Assembly: GCA_965228695.1 (NCBI GenBank)
Contig: CBDDIB010000002.1
Span: 2,976,001 to 3,040,000 of the forward strand
Length of the DNA stretch: 64,000 nt
Direction of reading: 5' to 3'
Origin: JAJFJD01 sp965228695
GTDB lineage: Bacteria; Pseudomonadota; Alphaproteobacteria; UBA8366
Shown: positions 16,757 through 25,120 of the stretch, in pieces
Numbering within the stretch: the first letter of the stretch is position 1
Layout: the number at the start of each line of letters is the position of its first letter
The notes under the pieces: generated by a model
Seen by the model: the letters and a program-made list of their open reading frames with translations, nothing else
Told to the model about the DNA's origin: nothing
Databases searched by the model: none
Translations under genes and position numbers: made by a program

Positions 16757-17674
16757 ATGACGGAGCCATATCGCGGCGTATTCCCGATCGCGCCCACGCC
16801 GTTCACCGAGGACGGCGCCGTCGATTGGGACGGTCAAAAACGCGTCCTCGATTGCATGATCGATCAGGGTGTCGACGGCATTTGTATTCTCGCAAACTAT
16901 TCGGAGCAGTTTTCTCTCAGCGACGAGGAACGCAGCGGCCTGTTAACGCTTTGCCTTGAGCATGTGGGCGGCCGGGTGCCGGTCATCGTGACCTGCTCGC
17001 ATTTCTCGACGCAGATCGCGGCCGAAAGATCGCGGGCTGCGGCCGAGATGGGCGCTCGCATGATCATGCTGATGCCGCCCTATCATGGCGCATCGTTGCA
17101 GGCATCGGACCAGGGGACTTATGAGCATTTGGCGGCGGTGGCCGACGCCGCCGGTATCCCCATCATGATCCAGGACGCTCCGTTGAGCGGCGTCACGCTG
17201 AGCGTCGACCTGCTGGTGCGGCTTGCGAGGGAAATCGAACAGGTTTCGTATTTCAAGATCGAGACACCGGCGGCGGCGTCCAAGTTACGCGCGCTGATCG
17301 CGTCCGGCGGCGCTGCGATCGTCGGACCGTTCGACGGTGAGGAATCGATCACCTTGATGGCCGACCTGAACGCCGGGGCAACCGGGACGATGCCGAGCGC
17401 GCTGTTGCCGGACCTTATCAAGCTGGTTGTTACCCGCCATGCCGACGGGCAGGTGGATGCCGCGGCGGCCCACTATGCGGCCATCCTCCCGCTGATCAAC
17501 TTCGAGAACCGGCAGTGCGGATTGCGGGCCTGCAAGGCCGCGATGGTGGAGGGCGGCGTCATCAAGTCCGACTTCGTGCGCCACCCGTTTCCGGCGCTCG
17601 ACGCGGAAAGTAGGCGCCAGCTTCTGGACCTGGCGCGGCCCTTGGATCCCCTTGCCCTTCGGTGGGGGCGGTAG
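16757..17674 (+). CDS. Dihydrodipicolinate synthase (DapA)-family aldolase
   Basis: This 305-residue class I aldolase of the DapA/NAL superfamily opens with VFPIAPTPFTEDGAVDW. The Schiff-base lysine is Lys167 in VSYFKIET. The Tyr of the usual YNxP motif is replaced in IQDAPLSG, so it is not a DapA itself and more likely acts on a 2-keto-3-deoxy sugar acid. It follows the dehydratase gene by 44 bp and completes an isomerase / dehydrogenase / dehydratase / aldolase set. The gene ends convergently against the HD-domain oxygenase gene. Confidence 0.87.
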   Translation: MTEPYRGVFPIAPTPFTEDGAVDWDGQKRVLDCMIDQGVDGICILANYSEQFSLSDEERSGLLTLCLEHVGGRVPVIVTCSHFSTQIAAERSRAAAEMGARMIMLMPPYHGASLQASDQGTYEHLAAVADAAGIPIMIQDAPLSGVTLSVDLLVRLAREIEQVSYFKIETPAAASKLRALIASGGAAIVGPFDGEESITLMADLNAGATGTMPSALLPDLIKLVVTRHADGQVDAAAAHYAAILPLINFENRQCGLRACKAAMVEGGVIKSDFVRHPFPALDAESRRQLLDLARPLDPLALRWGR

Positions 17675-17681
17675 AACCGTC

Positions 17682-18254
17682 TTACGCGGCGGTCATCAGG
17701 TTGCGCAACATCGGCCGGTAATTATCGAAGGTGGGCACGTCGAGGCCGGGAACCTTGCCGTATTCGTCCCAACGGCGGATCGCGACGGCGTTTTGGTGAT
17801 CCGGGATCGCCTCGAACGCGGCGATCTCGGCCGCATCCATCGGGCCGCCCTGATGTTCGAGCGTCCGGACCGATGCGGGCGATAGTTTCTGGAGGTAGTC
17901 CGGTTCGGTCGCGCAAAGAAATCGCTTGACCGCGACATGCAGCGCGATCGGGCGTGTCACCGGCTCCGTGAAATGGGGCGCCAAGTACTGCGCGCCGATT
18001 TCCTCGTGCCGGTCGTCCCGGCTGCGTTTCATGGCGTCGACCGGCTCCGAATGGAGCCAATGGCCGATGTCGTGCAGCAGACAGGCCGCGATCAGGACAT
18101 CGTCGGCTTTTGCCGCACGGGCCGCGGCCGCCGTCTGCAGCATGTGGTCCGCATTCGATAGGCGCTGGCTTGAGTCATCTTGGGCGCCATGCGTCGTGAA
18201 TAAGGTCGATAGATGGTTGAGGAAATCGCCGGAGGTCATTGTTTGGATGTTCAA
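17682..18254 (-). CDS. Phosphonate-degradation HD-domain oxygenase (PhnZ-like)
   Basis: The 190-residue HD-domain protein has putative iron ligands His37 (NADHMLQ), His61-Asp62 (LLHDIGHWLH), His83, His106 (IALHVAVKRFLC) and Asp163 (RRWDEYGK). The spacing matches the six ligands of the mixed-valent di-iron oxygenase PhnZ. LSPASVRTLEHQGGPM is typical of the HD proteins of phosphonate operons. PhnZ cleaves the C-P bond of 2-amino-1-hydroxyethylphosphonate to glycine and phosphate. It is last in phnD-phnC-phnE-phnE-HD, 22 bp after phnE. The start is probably TTG (AAAGGA upstream), and the ATG 15 bases later has no ribosome binding site. The usual partner hydroxylase PhnY is not adjacent. Confidence 0.82.
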   Translation of the reverse strand: MNIQTMTSGDFLNHLSTLFTTHGAQDDSSQRLSNADHMLQTAAAARAAKADDVLIAACLLHDIGHWLHSEPVDAMKRSRDDRHEEIGAQYLAPHFTEPVTRPIALHVAVKRFLCATEPDYLQKLSPASVRTLEHQGGPMDAAEIAAFEAIPDHQNAVAIRRWDEYGKVPGLDVPTFDNYRPMLRNLMTAA

Positions 18255-18276
18255 ATTCGATTTCCTTTCAACCCGT

Positions 18277-19107
18277 TCAGTCCTGATAGAACCGGCCGCG
18301 TAGATAGTGCGACGTGACCTCGGAGATAATCACGAGGACGATGATCATGGTGATCACGCCCATTGCGTTTTCGTATTCCAGTTCCTGGATATTCATGCGC
18401 AGATAGATGCCGAGTCCGCCCGCGCCGACGAAGCCCAAAATGGTCGACGCCCGGAAGATCGAATCCCAGTTGTAGATCGCGATGCCGATCCATGCCGGTT
18501 TCACTTGCGGGATAACACTGAAGATGAACACCCGGGTCGGGCCGGCGCCGGTGGCGCGCATCGCCTCGACCGGTCCCATGTCGATGGCTTCGATCTGTTC
18601 CGACATCAGTTTGCCGGCAAAGCTGATGGTCAGCAGGGTCAGCGCGATGACGCCCGCCATCGGTCCGAATCCGAGGATGGCCACCAGCAACATGCCCCAA
18701 ATCAACACCGGGACGGAGCGGGCCAGGACCAGGATGCCGCGGCCGAGCGGGTACAGGATCTTCTTGTTGGGCGTCACGTTCCAGGCGGCGAACCAAGAGA
18801 CGAAAATAGCAATCATTGTCCCGGCGAAGGCGCCGAGGAAGGTCATCTCGATTGTCTCCAGCACCCGATATAGGATGCCCGGCTGCATGGCATAAGCCAT
18901 GTCGGGCGGCATCATCCGGTTGAAGACGATATCTCCAACGCGGCCGAAGATTCCCAAGATGCGTTCGATGGGAATGTTCAGGTGGTGGATTGTCCAGACG
19001 GCGAAACTCAAGAACAGCAAGAGGCCGCAGAACCTCATCAATCGCCCGGTACGGGCGCTGGAGAAGTAGTTCTGTTGTACCGATGCGAGGTGGTCCGACA
19101 TGATCAT
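18277..19107 (-). CDS. phnE: Phosphonate ABC transporter permease PhnE (second copy)
   Basis: The 276-residue inner-membrane permease has about six hydrophobic segments. Its EAA-loop region reads EQIEAIDMGPVEAMRATGAGP, which couples to PhnC, and its C-terminus contains FVGAGGLGIYLRMNIQ. Its ATG overlaps the stop of the preceding phnE (ATGA), indicating translational coupling. The two PhnE proteins probably form a heterodimer, as in several marine alphaproteobacterial phn loci. Confidence 0.92.
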   Translation of the reverse strand: MIMSDHLASVQQNYFSSARTGRLMRFCGLLLFLSFAVWTIHHLNIPIERILGIFGRVGDIVFNRMMPPDMAYAMQPGILYRVLETIEMTFLGAFAGTMIAIFVSWFAAWNVTPNKKILYPLGRGILVLARSVPVLIWGMLLVAILGFGPMAGVIALTLLTISFAGKLMSEQIEAIDMGPVEAMRATGAGPTRVFIFSVIPQVKPAWIGIAIYNWDSIFRASTILGFVGAGGLGIYLRMNIQELEYENAMGVITMIIVLVIISEVTSHYLRGRFYQD

Positions 19108-19937
19108 TCGCTCCCCGCGCCGCCGATCAAGCGGGTCCGGACACGGTTGGAGACGAATTCACCGATGATGACCATGAGCGCGATGCCGAGCACCACCGTC
19201 CCGGCGTTGTTCCAATTATACGCTTGCATCTGCTCGGAGAAGACGTATCCGATGCCGCCGGCGCCGACCATGCCGAGGATCGCTGCACGCCGCAGATTAA
19301 TATCGAGCTGGAAGATCACGTTGCCGACGACGACCGGATACACCTGCGGAAAGATTCCGAACAGGAATACCGAGATCGGGTTCGTTCCGGTCGCCTCCAT
19401 CGCCTCGATCGGTTTGCGATCGACATTCTCGATCGCTTCCGATGTCGTCTTCGCCAGGAACCCTATGGAGCGGCATCCCAACGCGACGATGCCGGGCAAG
19501 GGGCCGAGCCCCAGCGCGGAGACGAAGATCAGGGCGAAGATCAGCTCATGCACCGACCGGGACATGACGATGATCGCACGGCCCAGCGGGTAGGTGATCC
19601 GGTAGTAAGGGGTCACATTCCGCGCGGCGAGATAGGCGACCGGCATCGCGACCACCGTGGCGAGCGTGGTGCCCCAAAAGGCGATCAACAGCGTTTCTAA
19701 CAACGGCTCGATAATGATCGGGAAGAATGCCAGGTTCGGGAGAAATTCGGCTGTCGTGCTGAGGATATCGCCGAGGCCGCCCATCCGCGCCCAGTCGGTC
19801 TCCAGTACGAAGATGTGATACGCCATCGCTGCCAGCAGGACACCCGCGAGGGCGTTCCAGCCGTAGCGTTTCAGAATCACGGGCCGTTCGCGTAATGGGT
19901 TTCCCATGTGCGAATATTTGCCGGAGACATCTGCCAT
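19104..19937 (-). CDS. phnE: Phosphonate ABC transporter permease PhnE (first copy)
   Basis: The 277-residue permease has the EAA-type loop EAIENVDRKPIEAMEATGTNP (about residues 165-185) and MVGAGGIGYVFSEQMQ near the C-terminus. Both are shared with the downstream PhnE. It begins 11 bp after phnC. It belongs to the binding-protein-dependent transport permease family and would form half of the phosphonate channel. Confidence 0.92.
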   Translation of the reverse strand: MADVSGKYSHMGNPLRERPVILKRYGWNALAGVLLAAMAYHIFVLETDWARMGGLGDILSTTAEFLPNLAFFPIIIEPLLETLLIAFWGTTLATVVAMPVAYLAARNVTPYYRITYPLGRAIIVMSRSVHELIFALIFVSALGLGPLPGIVALGCRSIGFLAKTTSEAIENVDRKPIEAMEATGTNPISVFLFGIFPQVYPVVVGNVIFQLDINLRRAAILGMVGAGGIGYVFSEQMQAYNWNNAGTVVLGIALMVIIGEFVSNRVRTRLIGGAGSE

Positions 19938-19948
19938 GGGCGCAGCCC

Positions 19949-20704
19949 TTACGCCGCCGAGGCGATTTGGTAGACGTTTTCGAGCGTGTCGGCGTCCGCG
20001 TCGCTGGTCTTACAATCCAGAACCTTGATCCCGCCCTGAAGGCCGACGATGCGGCTCGTATAGGCCTGGGCCAGTCCGAGGTCATGCACGCTGACCAGCA
20101 TCGGGATGTGTTCCTCGGCCGCCAACCGGGACATCAGGTCCATGACCTCGCGGCCGATCTTCGGATCGAGGCTCGATGTCGGTTCATCGACGAGCAGGAT
20201 CTTCGGCCTTTGCATCAACGCGCGCGCGATCCCGACTCGTTGCCGCTGGCCGCCGCTCAATTGATCCGCGCGTTTGCGGATATGGTCGATCAGCCCGACG
20301 CGGTCGCAGGTTTCGATGGCGCGCTCCACGTCCTCGCGATGAAACGCGCGCAGGAAACAGCGCCATGTCGCGGTATACCCGAGGCATCCGGCCAGGACAT
20401 TCTCCAGCACCGTCAATCGATTCACGAGATTGAATTCCTGGAAGATCATGCCCATCCGCTGGCGGACGGCGCGCAATTGACGCCGGTCCTTGATCGCGGT
20501 GATGTCGGTGCCGTCGAAGGTAATGGTGCCGGCGCTCGGTTCCACCAGCCGGTTGATGCAGCGAAGAAGCGTGGACTTACCGGAGCCGCTCAAGCCCAGC
20601 AGGGCGACGACTTCCTGTTCCGTCATTGTGAGGTCGACGCCTTTCAGCGCCTCCTCACCGGTCGGGTAGATCTTCTTGACGTCGCGAACTTCCAGGAAGG
20701 TCAT
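19949..20704 (-). CDS. phnC: Phosphonate ABC transporter ATP-binding protein PhnC
   Basis: The 251-residue ATPase has Walker A GLSGSGKST (about residues 36-44), the signature LSGGQRQRVGIARAL, Walker B ILLVDEPTSSLD and the H-loop SVHDLGLAQ. The length and the early VRDVKKIYPTGEEALKGVDL fit PhnC. I chose the ATG of MTFLEV, since a GGGGGAAA element precedes it and upstream in-frame codons would add a non-homologous leader. It follows phnD after an intercistronic hairpin. Confidence 0.93.
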   Translation of the reverse strand: MTFLEVRDVKKIYPTGEEALKGVDLTMTEQEVVALLGLSGSGKSTLLRCINRLVEPSAGTITFDGTDITAIKDRRQLRAVRQRMGMIFQEFNLVNRLTVLENVLAGCLGYTATWRCFLRAFHREDVERAIETCDRVGLIDHIRKRADQLSGGQRQRVGIARALMQRPKILLVDEPTSSLDPKIGREVMDLMSRLAAEEHIPMLVSVHDLGLAQAYTSRIVGLQGGIKVLDCKTSDADADTLENVYQIASAA

Positions 20705-20779
20705 TCCGTTTCCCCCGCCGCCCGGCATAAAAATGCGCGGGCGTTCGATCCGTAAGCCAAAAACGTCGCAGCAATTCGG

Positions 20780-20802
20780 GCCGGCCGGGATTTCCGGCCG
20801 GC
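20780..20802 (-). terminator. Intercistronic hairpin between phnD and phnC
   Basis: Perfect 9-bp GC arms (GCCGGCCGG at 20780-20788 and CCGGCCGGC at 20794-20802) enclose a five-base loop and lie 13 bases after the phnD stop. No U-tract follows, so it is more likely a 3'-end stabiliser that keeps binding-protein mRNA in excess over phnCEE than a terminator. Confidence 0.6.
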
Positions 20803-20815
20803 TCGTTGCCACCCC

Positions 20816-21739
20816 CTATTTCTTCTTCTGTGCCTTCAGCCGCTCCTTGGCTGCCAGAATCTTCCGGACGGCGTCATAGGTTTTGTCCTCGGAGGGGACG
20901 AACCGGGAGTATTTCGCCGCGGCGAGGATCTTCTGGCCTTCCGGATCCTTGTCCATGCCGAGATAGACCTCGCGAATTTTCTTCGCTAATTCGGGTGAAA
21001 TCTTTCCGGTATCGATGCTGACGGAGTCGATTGCGATTTTCGGCGACCGCCAAAGGTAGTTAAAGTCCTCCTTCTTGACCTTTCCGCGATCCATGGCGCG
21101 GGCGATCATCGATTCCGAGACGAAGGCGGCATCGGCCTTGCCCTTTTTCACCGCCATCGCGCTGGCGACATGGTGACCGGAATAGAAAATCCTCCCGAAA
21201 TGGGTTTCGAGCGGCTGGCCGTTCAATTTTTCCACCGTGAAAAGGCCGCGCGGCATCGCGTTGCCCGATGTCGAGCCGGGATCGACCAACGCAAGGACCT
21301 TCTTCTTCAGCTTATCGATCGAATCAAGTCCGCTGCCCTTCTTGGTGATCAAGGTGCCGTAATAGCAGGCGCAGGGTGTCGGATCGAATGCCGTGGGCAC
21401 CCGCGCCGCGGCGACGAGCGGTTGAATCCGGCCTTTCGACTTTTCGTTGGCGATCAGATACGCCTTCGGACCGAGTTGGGCGATCTGCACGAAGCCGCTC
21501 AACATCGCCTCGATCACCGCGGAATAGGAGGTGGTCGCGTAGAAGCTGATTTTGATGTCGGCTTTCTTGTTCAGATATTTGAGCATGGGTTCCCAGCGGC
21601 TCGCCAGGACGCTCATATCTTCGGTCTGAATGACCGCAAACGTAAGATTTGCTTTCTTTTCGGCCGCGAGAGCGTGAGTTGACGCGGTTGTCGCAGCCGC
21701 AAGAAACGCCGCTGCTATCACTAAATTCCGAATCTGCAT
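20816..21739 (-). CDS. phnD: Phosphonate ABC transporter substrate-binding protein PhnD
   Basis: The 307-residue periplasmic protein has a signal peptide (MQIRNLVIAAAFLAAATT, cleavage near ALAAEK). Its PhnD-type binding pattern includes FYATTSYSAVIEAMLSGFVQ, then QLGPKAYLIA, and VDPGSTSGNAMPRGLF, in which the STSG loop contacts the phosphonate oxyanion. The tail is Lys-rich. The ATG carries a GGGAGGA Shine-Dalgarno. It is the first gene of the phosphonate operon. Confidence 0.93.
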   Translation of the reverse strand: MQIRNLVIAAAFLAAATTASTHALAAEKKANLTFAVIQTEDMSVLASRWEPMLKYLNKKADIKISFYATTSYSAVIEAMLSGFVQIAQLGPKAYLIANEKSKGRIQPLVAAARVPTAFDPTPCACYYGTLITKKGSGLDSIDKLKKKVLALVDPGSTSGNAMPRGLFTVEKLNGQPLETHFGRIFYSGHHVASAMAVKKGKADAAFVSESMIARAMDRGKVKKEDFNYLWRSPKIAIDSVSIDTGKISPELAKKIREVYLGMDKDPEGQKILAAAKYSRFVPSEDKTYDAVRKILAAKERLKAQKKK

Positions 21740-22118
21740 TACATCCTCCCTTTTTCCGCGCATGGAATGTCGTCGCCGGTGTCGGCGCGCTCCATGTCAT
21801 TGGATGTCGAGGGGTGCTTGGTCAGATCTCGCTCGGAAACAACTCTCCAACGGCCGCAATTTGAAATGTCGGAGGCATGTATCCCCGGATCATGAGACCA
21901 AATCAGCATCGCCGAATGCACCCGTAGTCCTTCATTATGTTTGGATTTTCGCACTAGCACAAGTTGAAGCCTGGCGCCGTGTCGACCCGCCGCGCCAATC
22001 AATGTAGGCTTTTGAGAGGGCCGGCCCGCGGCCGCATGGTTCTTATTTCCGTACCGCTGCGCTCCGATTTCTCGAAAGTCGGCCCACGGCCAAGTTTATG
22101 CCGGGGAGGATATTCGCC
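21740..22118. promoter_or_regulatory. Divergent intergenic region between phnD and the MlrC-like gene
   Basis: This 379-bp region holds no credible gene. It must contain promoters for the phosphonate operon (minus) and the MlrC-like operon (plus). A GGGGAGGA site at 22103-22110 serves the latter. I looked for an inverted repeat resembling a PhoB box (direct CTGTCAT repeats) and saw none. Confidence 0.4.
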
Positions 22119-23645
22119 ATGAAACGGTTCGTGACCGCGGTCGTGAAGCATGAGACCAACACGTTCTCGCCGATTCCGACGCCGCTTGCTAAATTCGGCC
22201 ATCACGGACCGGAGCCAGGGCCGATCTCGGGCGATCTGGCGCTGCATGCCTATCGTGGGACCAATTCGGCGGCCGCGGCGTATATCGATATTGCCGAGCG
22301 GGAAGGGGCGGAATTGGTCTTTCCCATCGCCGCGAATGCGACGCCCGGCGGTTGCCCGGAGGATACGCTGATCGATCATGCGGCCGAGGCGATCATCCCC
22401 GCCGTCACTAGCGGGTGCGATGCGCTGTTTCTCGACCTTCATGGCGGCATGGTGACACCGGGCTATGACGATCCGGAAGGGGAATTGCTGGCCCGTATTC
22501 GCGCCGCGGCGCCCGACCTACCGATCGCCGTCGCGTTCGACTTCCACACCAACCTGTCGCAGGCGACGATCGACAACGCCACGGTCATCACCGGTTATCG
22601 AACCTATCCCCACATCGATCAGTACGAGACCGGCGCGCGCGCCGGCGGAACGCTGATCCGGACGATCAAGGGAGAGGTCGAGCCCATGATGCTGTGGCAT
22701 TCGCTGCCGATCCTGTCGCACCTGAACAAGCAGACACCGTCCCGGCAACCCATGAAGGACATCATGGACATGGCGATCGCCGCAGAGGCGGCCGGCGATG
22801 TGCTGAACGCGGGCCTGCTTGGCTGCTTTCCCCTGGCGGATATCCCGTATGTCGGCATGCACGCGATCGTCGTGGTCGACCGGAACCATGGTCAGGACGC
22901 CGGGGAAGCGCTGCTGCGCGAGGTTATGACGATGGCGTGGGACCGGCGGGCGGACTTCGTTTTCGAGGTCGAGCCGGTCGAGACCTCGATCGCGCATGCC
23001 AAATCTCTGGGCGGCGGGCCTGTTCTGCTCGCCGATCACGGTGACGTCGCAGGGTCCGGTGGCGCGACCGACGTCATGGATGTCTTCGAGGAAGCGATGC
23101 GTCAGGGTTTGGAGGATATCTGCGTCGGCCCGCTTTGGGACCCGGAATCGGTCGCGCACATGGTGGAAGCGGGCGTCGGCGCCACGGTCACGTTACGGCT
23201 CGGCGGCAAGACGGATTTCCCGGCGATCGGGCAGAAAGGCCGCCCGCTCGACGTCACGGGCACCGTGCGGCGGATCACCGACGGCAAGTTCATCGTGACC
23301 GGGCCGATGGCCACGGGCACGCAGCAGAATATGGGGCTCTGCGCCGTCCTCGACACCGGCAGCGCCGAGATCCTGGTCAGTACGGAGCGTCACGAACCCT
23401 TCGATACGGGCGTCTTCACCCATGCGGGGATCGATCCCGCGGCCAAGCGCTTCATCCTGATCAAGTCGCGTCAACATTTCCGGGCCGGTTTCGAACCGAT
23501 CATCGAGCATGTGGTGATGGTCTCGGGGCCGGGCATCACGACGTCGGACTACGGCCTGTTCCCGTGGGACCGGGTGCGCCGCCCGATCTATCCGCTCGAC
23601 CCGGACACGCCGCCGAACTTCCCGCCCGCGTGGCAGCAAAAATAA
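22119..23645 (+). CDS. M81 family metallopeptidase (MlrC-like)
   Basis: The 508-residue product matches the MlrC/M81 family. It starts VTAVVKHETNTFSP, then has the zinc-site LFLDLHGGMVTPGYDDPEGELL (about residues 107-128), FDFHTNLS (about residue 146) and YPHIDQYETGARAG (about residue 168). The C-terminal MlrC_C domain includes LLADHGDVAGSGGATD. MlrC hydrolyses linearised microcystin peptides. Most family members are far from any toxin locus and probably act on other amide or peptide substrates. It heads an operon with an M20 hydrolase and LeuCD-like genes, and a strong GGGGAGGA site sets the start. Confidence 0.88.
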   Translation: MKRFVTAVVKHETNTFSPIPTPLAKFGHHGPEPGPISGDLALHAYRGTNSAAAAYIDIAEREGAELVFPIAANATPGGCPEDTLIDHAAEAIIPAVTSGCDALFLDLHGGMVTPGYDDPEGELLARIRAAAPDLPIAVAFDFHTNLSQATIDNATVITGYRTYPHIDQYETGARAGGTLIRTIKGEVEPMMLWHSLPILSHLNKQTPSRQPMKDIMDMAIAAEAAGDVLNAGLLGCFPLADIPYVGMHAIVVVDRNHGQDAGEALLREVMTMAWDRRADFVFEVEPVETSIAHAKSLGGGPVLLADHGDVAGSGGATDVMDVFEEAMRQGLEDICVGPLWDPESVAHMVEAGVGATVTLRLGGKTDFPAIGQKGRPLDVTGTVRRITDGKFIVTGPMATGTQQNMGLCAVLDTGSAEILVSTERHEPFDTGVFTHAGIDPAAKRFILIKSRQHFRAGFEPIIEHVVMVSGPGITTSDYGLFPWDRVRRPIYPLDPDTPPNFPPAWQQK

Positions 23646-23660
23646 CAAGGAGACAGTCCA

Positions 23661-25034
23661 ATGCCGGATATCCTAAGCGAGGCCCTGGACCGGGCGTCCA
23701 GCAACCGGGACCGGAGCATCGAGACATTGGCGGCGCTGGTACGCGTGCCCAGCCTCACCGGCGAGGAAGGGGATGCCCAAACGCATATGGCGGGGCTGCT
23801 GGACGACCTCGGCGCCGAAACGGAATCGCTGGAGCCCGATGTCGCCGCGTTGTTCGAGAGCTTCCCGATGGTCGCCCAGTATCCGACCCATTGGCAGCAC
23901 GACCTGATCCTGCCCTATGCCGACTTGCCGACGCACGAAGCGTTGCGGAAAAGCGGCCTGGAGGATGTCCTGAACTACCGAGACCGGCCGAACGTGGTGG
24001 GCACCTTCCGCGGCACCGGGGGCGGGCGGTCGCTGATCCTGAACGGCCACATCGATACGGTGACGATCGAGCCGACTCACGAATGGACCCGCGATCCCTT
24101 CGGCGCGGAAATCGACAACGGGCTGATGTATGGGCGCGGAACCTCCGACATGAAAGGGGGCCTCATGGCCGCGATGCTGGCCATGACATATTTGAAGGAA
24201 GCCGGGGCCACATTGCGCGGCGATGTCATCCTGCAAAGCGTGGTCAACGAGGAGCATGCCGGAAACGGTACACTGGACCTGGTGCGCCGCGGGTACCGGG
24301 CCGATGCGGCGATTGTCCTGGAGCCGACCAACAATGCGATTTGCGTCAGCCATCCCGGCGGCCTGTATTGGCAGGTCACCGTGCCCGGTGTCGTCCGGTC
24401 GCCCGGCGCGCGATGGGCGGGCGAACAAATGGAAGGCGTCAGCGCCATCGAGAAGCTGCCCGCGGTGATCGAGGCGCTGTTGCATGTGGAAAAGATCTAC
24501 AACGCTGCGAAGACCGACGACCCGATGGAGCAGGGCCGGGTTCCGTTCGCCCTGACCATCGGCAAGGTGTCCGGCGGTCATTACGAAACGGCGACCGCGT
24601 CCGAGGCGGTGTTGCGGGGCGGGGCTTATTTCTCGCCGGTCGCGGGCGAGGTGCACGAGGTGATGGGGAAGTTCCGGGACTCGGTCGCCGACGCCAATGC
24701 CGGGGACGACTTTCTGAAGTCCCATCCGGCGCGGCTGGAATTCCTGCATCACGACGACAGCACGCGCCAAAGCCCGCAAATTCCCTTGGCGGTGCAAATG
24801 GGGCAAGTGCTGACGGAACGCGGCATATCCGGCGACCCGAAGGCCGGCCCGTTCGCCTGCGACATGCGGCATCTGGTCAACCAAGGAAACATACCGACGA
24901 TCATCTTCGGGCCGGGATCGATCGCCCAGGCGCATAAACCGGATGAGAACATCACGCTGCAGGAATACGTCGACTGCGTCGAGCATTTGATCGCCTTCAT
25001 ATGGTCCTGGTGCAATCAACCGGCCGAAGAGTGA
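23661..25034 (+). CDS. M20 family metallohydrolase (ArgE/DapE-type deacylase)
   Basis: The 457-residue M20 enzyme has the di-zinc site residues. They are His in LILNGHIDTVTIEP, Asp in GRGTSDMKGGL, the Glu-Glu pair in VVNEEHAGNGT, a later ligand in VLEPTNNAI and the final His/Gly region around IIFGPGSIAQAHKPDENI. The family removes acyl, carbamoyl or aminoacyl groups from amino acid derivatives. It lies 15 bp after the MlrC-like gene, so the two hydrolases probably act in sequence on one amide-containing compound. Confidence 0.9.
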   Translation: MPDILSEALDRASSNRDRSIETLAALVRVPSLTGEEGDAQTHMAGLLDDLGAETESLEPDVAALFESFPMVAQYPTHWQHDLILPYADLPTHEALRKSGLEDVLNYRDRPNVVGTFRGTGGGRSLILNGHIDTVTIEPTHEWTRDPFGAEIDNGLMYGRGTSDMKGGLMAAMLAMTYLKEAGATLRGDVILQSVVNEEHAGNGTLDLVRRGYRADAAIVLEPTNNAICVSHPGGLYWQVTVPGVVRSPGARWAGEQMEGVSAIEKLPAVIEALLHVEKIYNAAKTDDPMEQGRVPFALTIGKVSGGHYETATASEAVLRGGAYFSPVAGEVHEVMGKFRDSVADANAGDDFLKSHPARLEFLHHDDSTRQSPQIPLAVQMGQVLTERGISGDPKAGPFACDMRHLVNQGNIPTIIFGPGSIAQAHKPDENITLQEYVDCVEHLIAFIWSWCNQPAEE

Positions 25035-25120
25035 CGCGGCGCGTTTCCGACCGGCCCCGTTTGCCGGACGGGACGGCCTCCCCCTCGATTTCTGCTGTTC
25101 GGTGAAGGAGTACTACTTGA

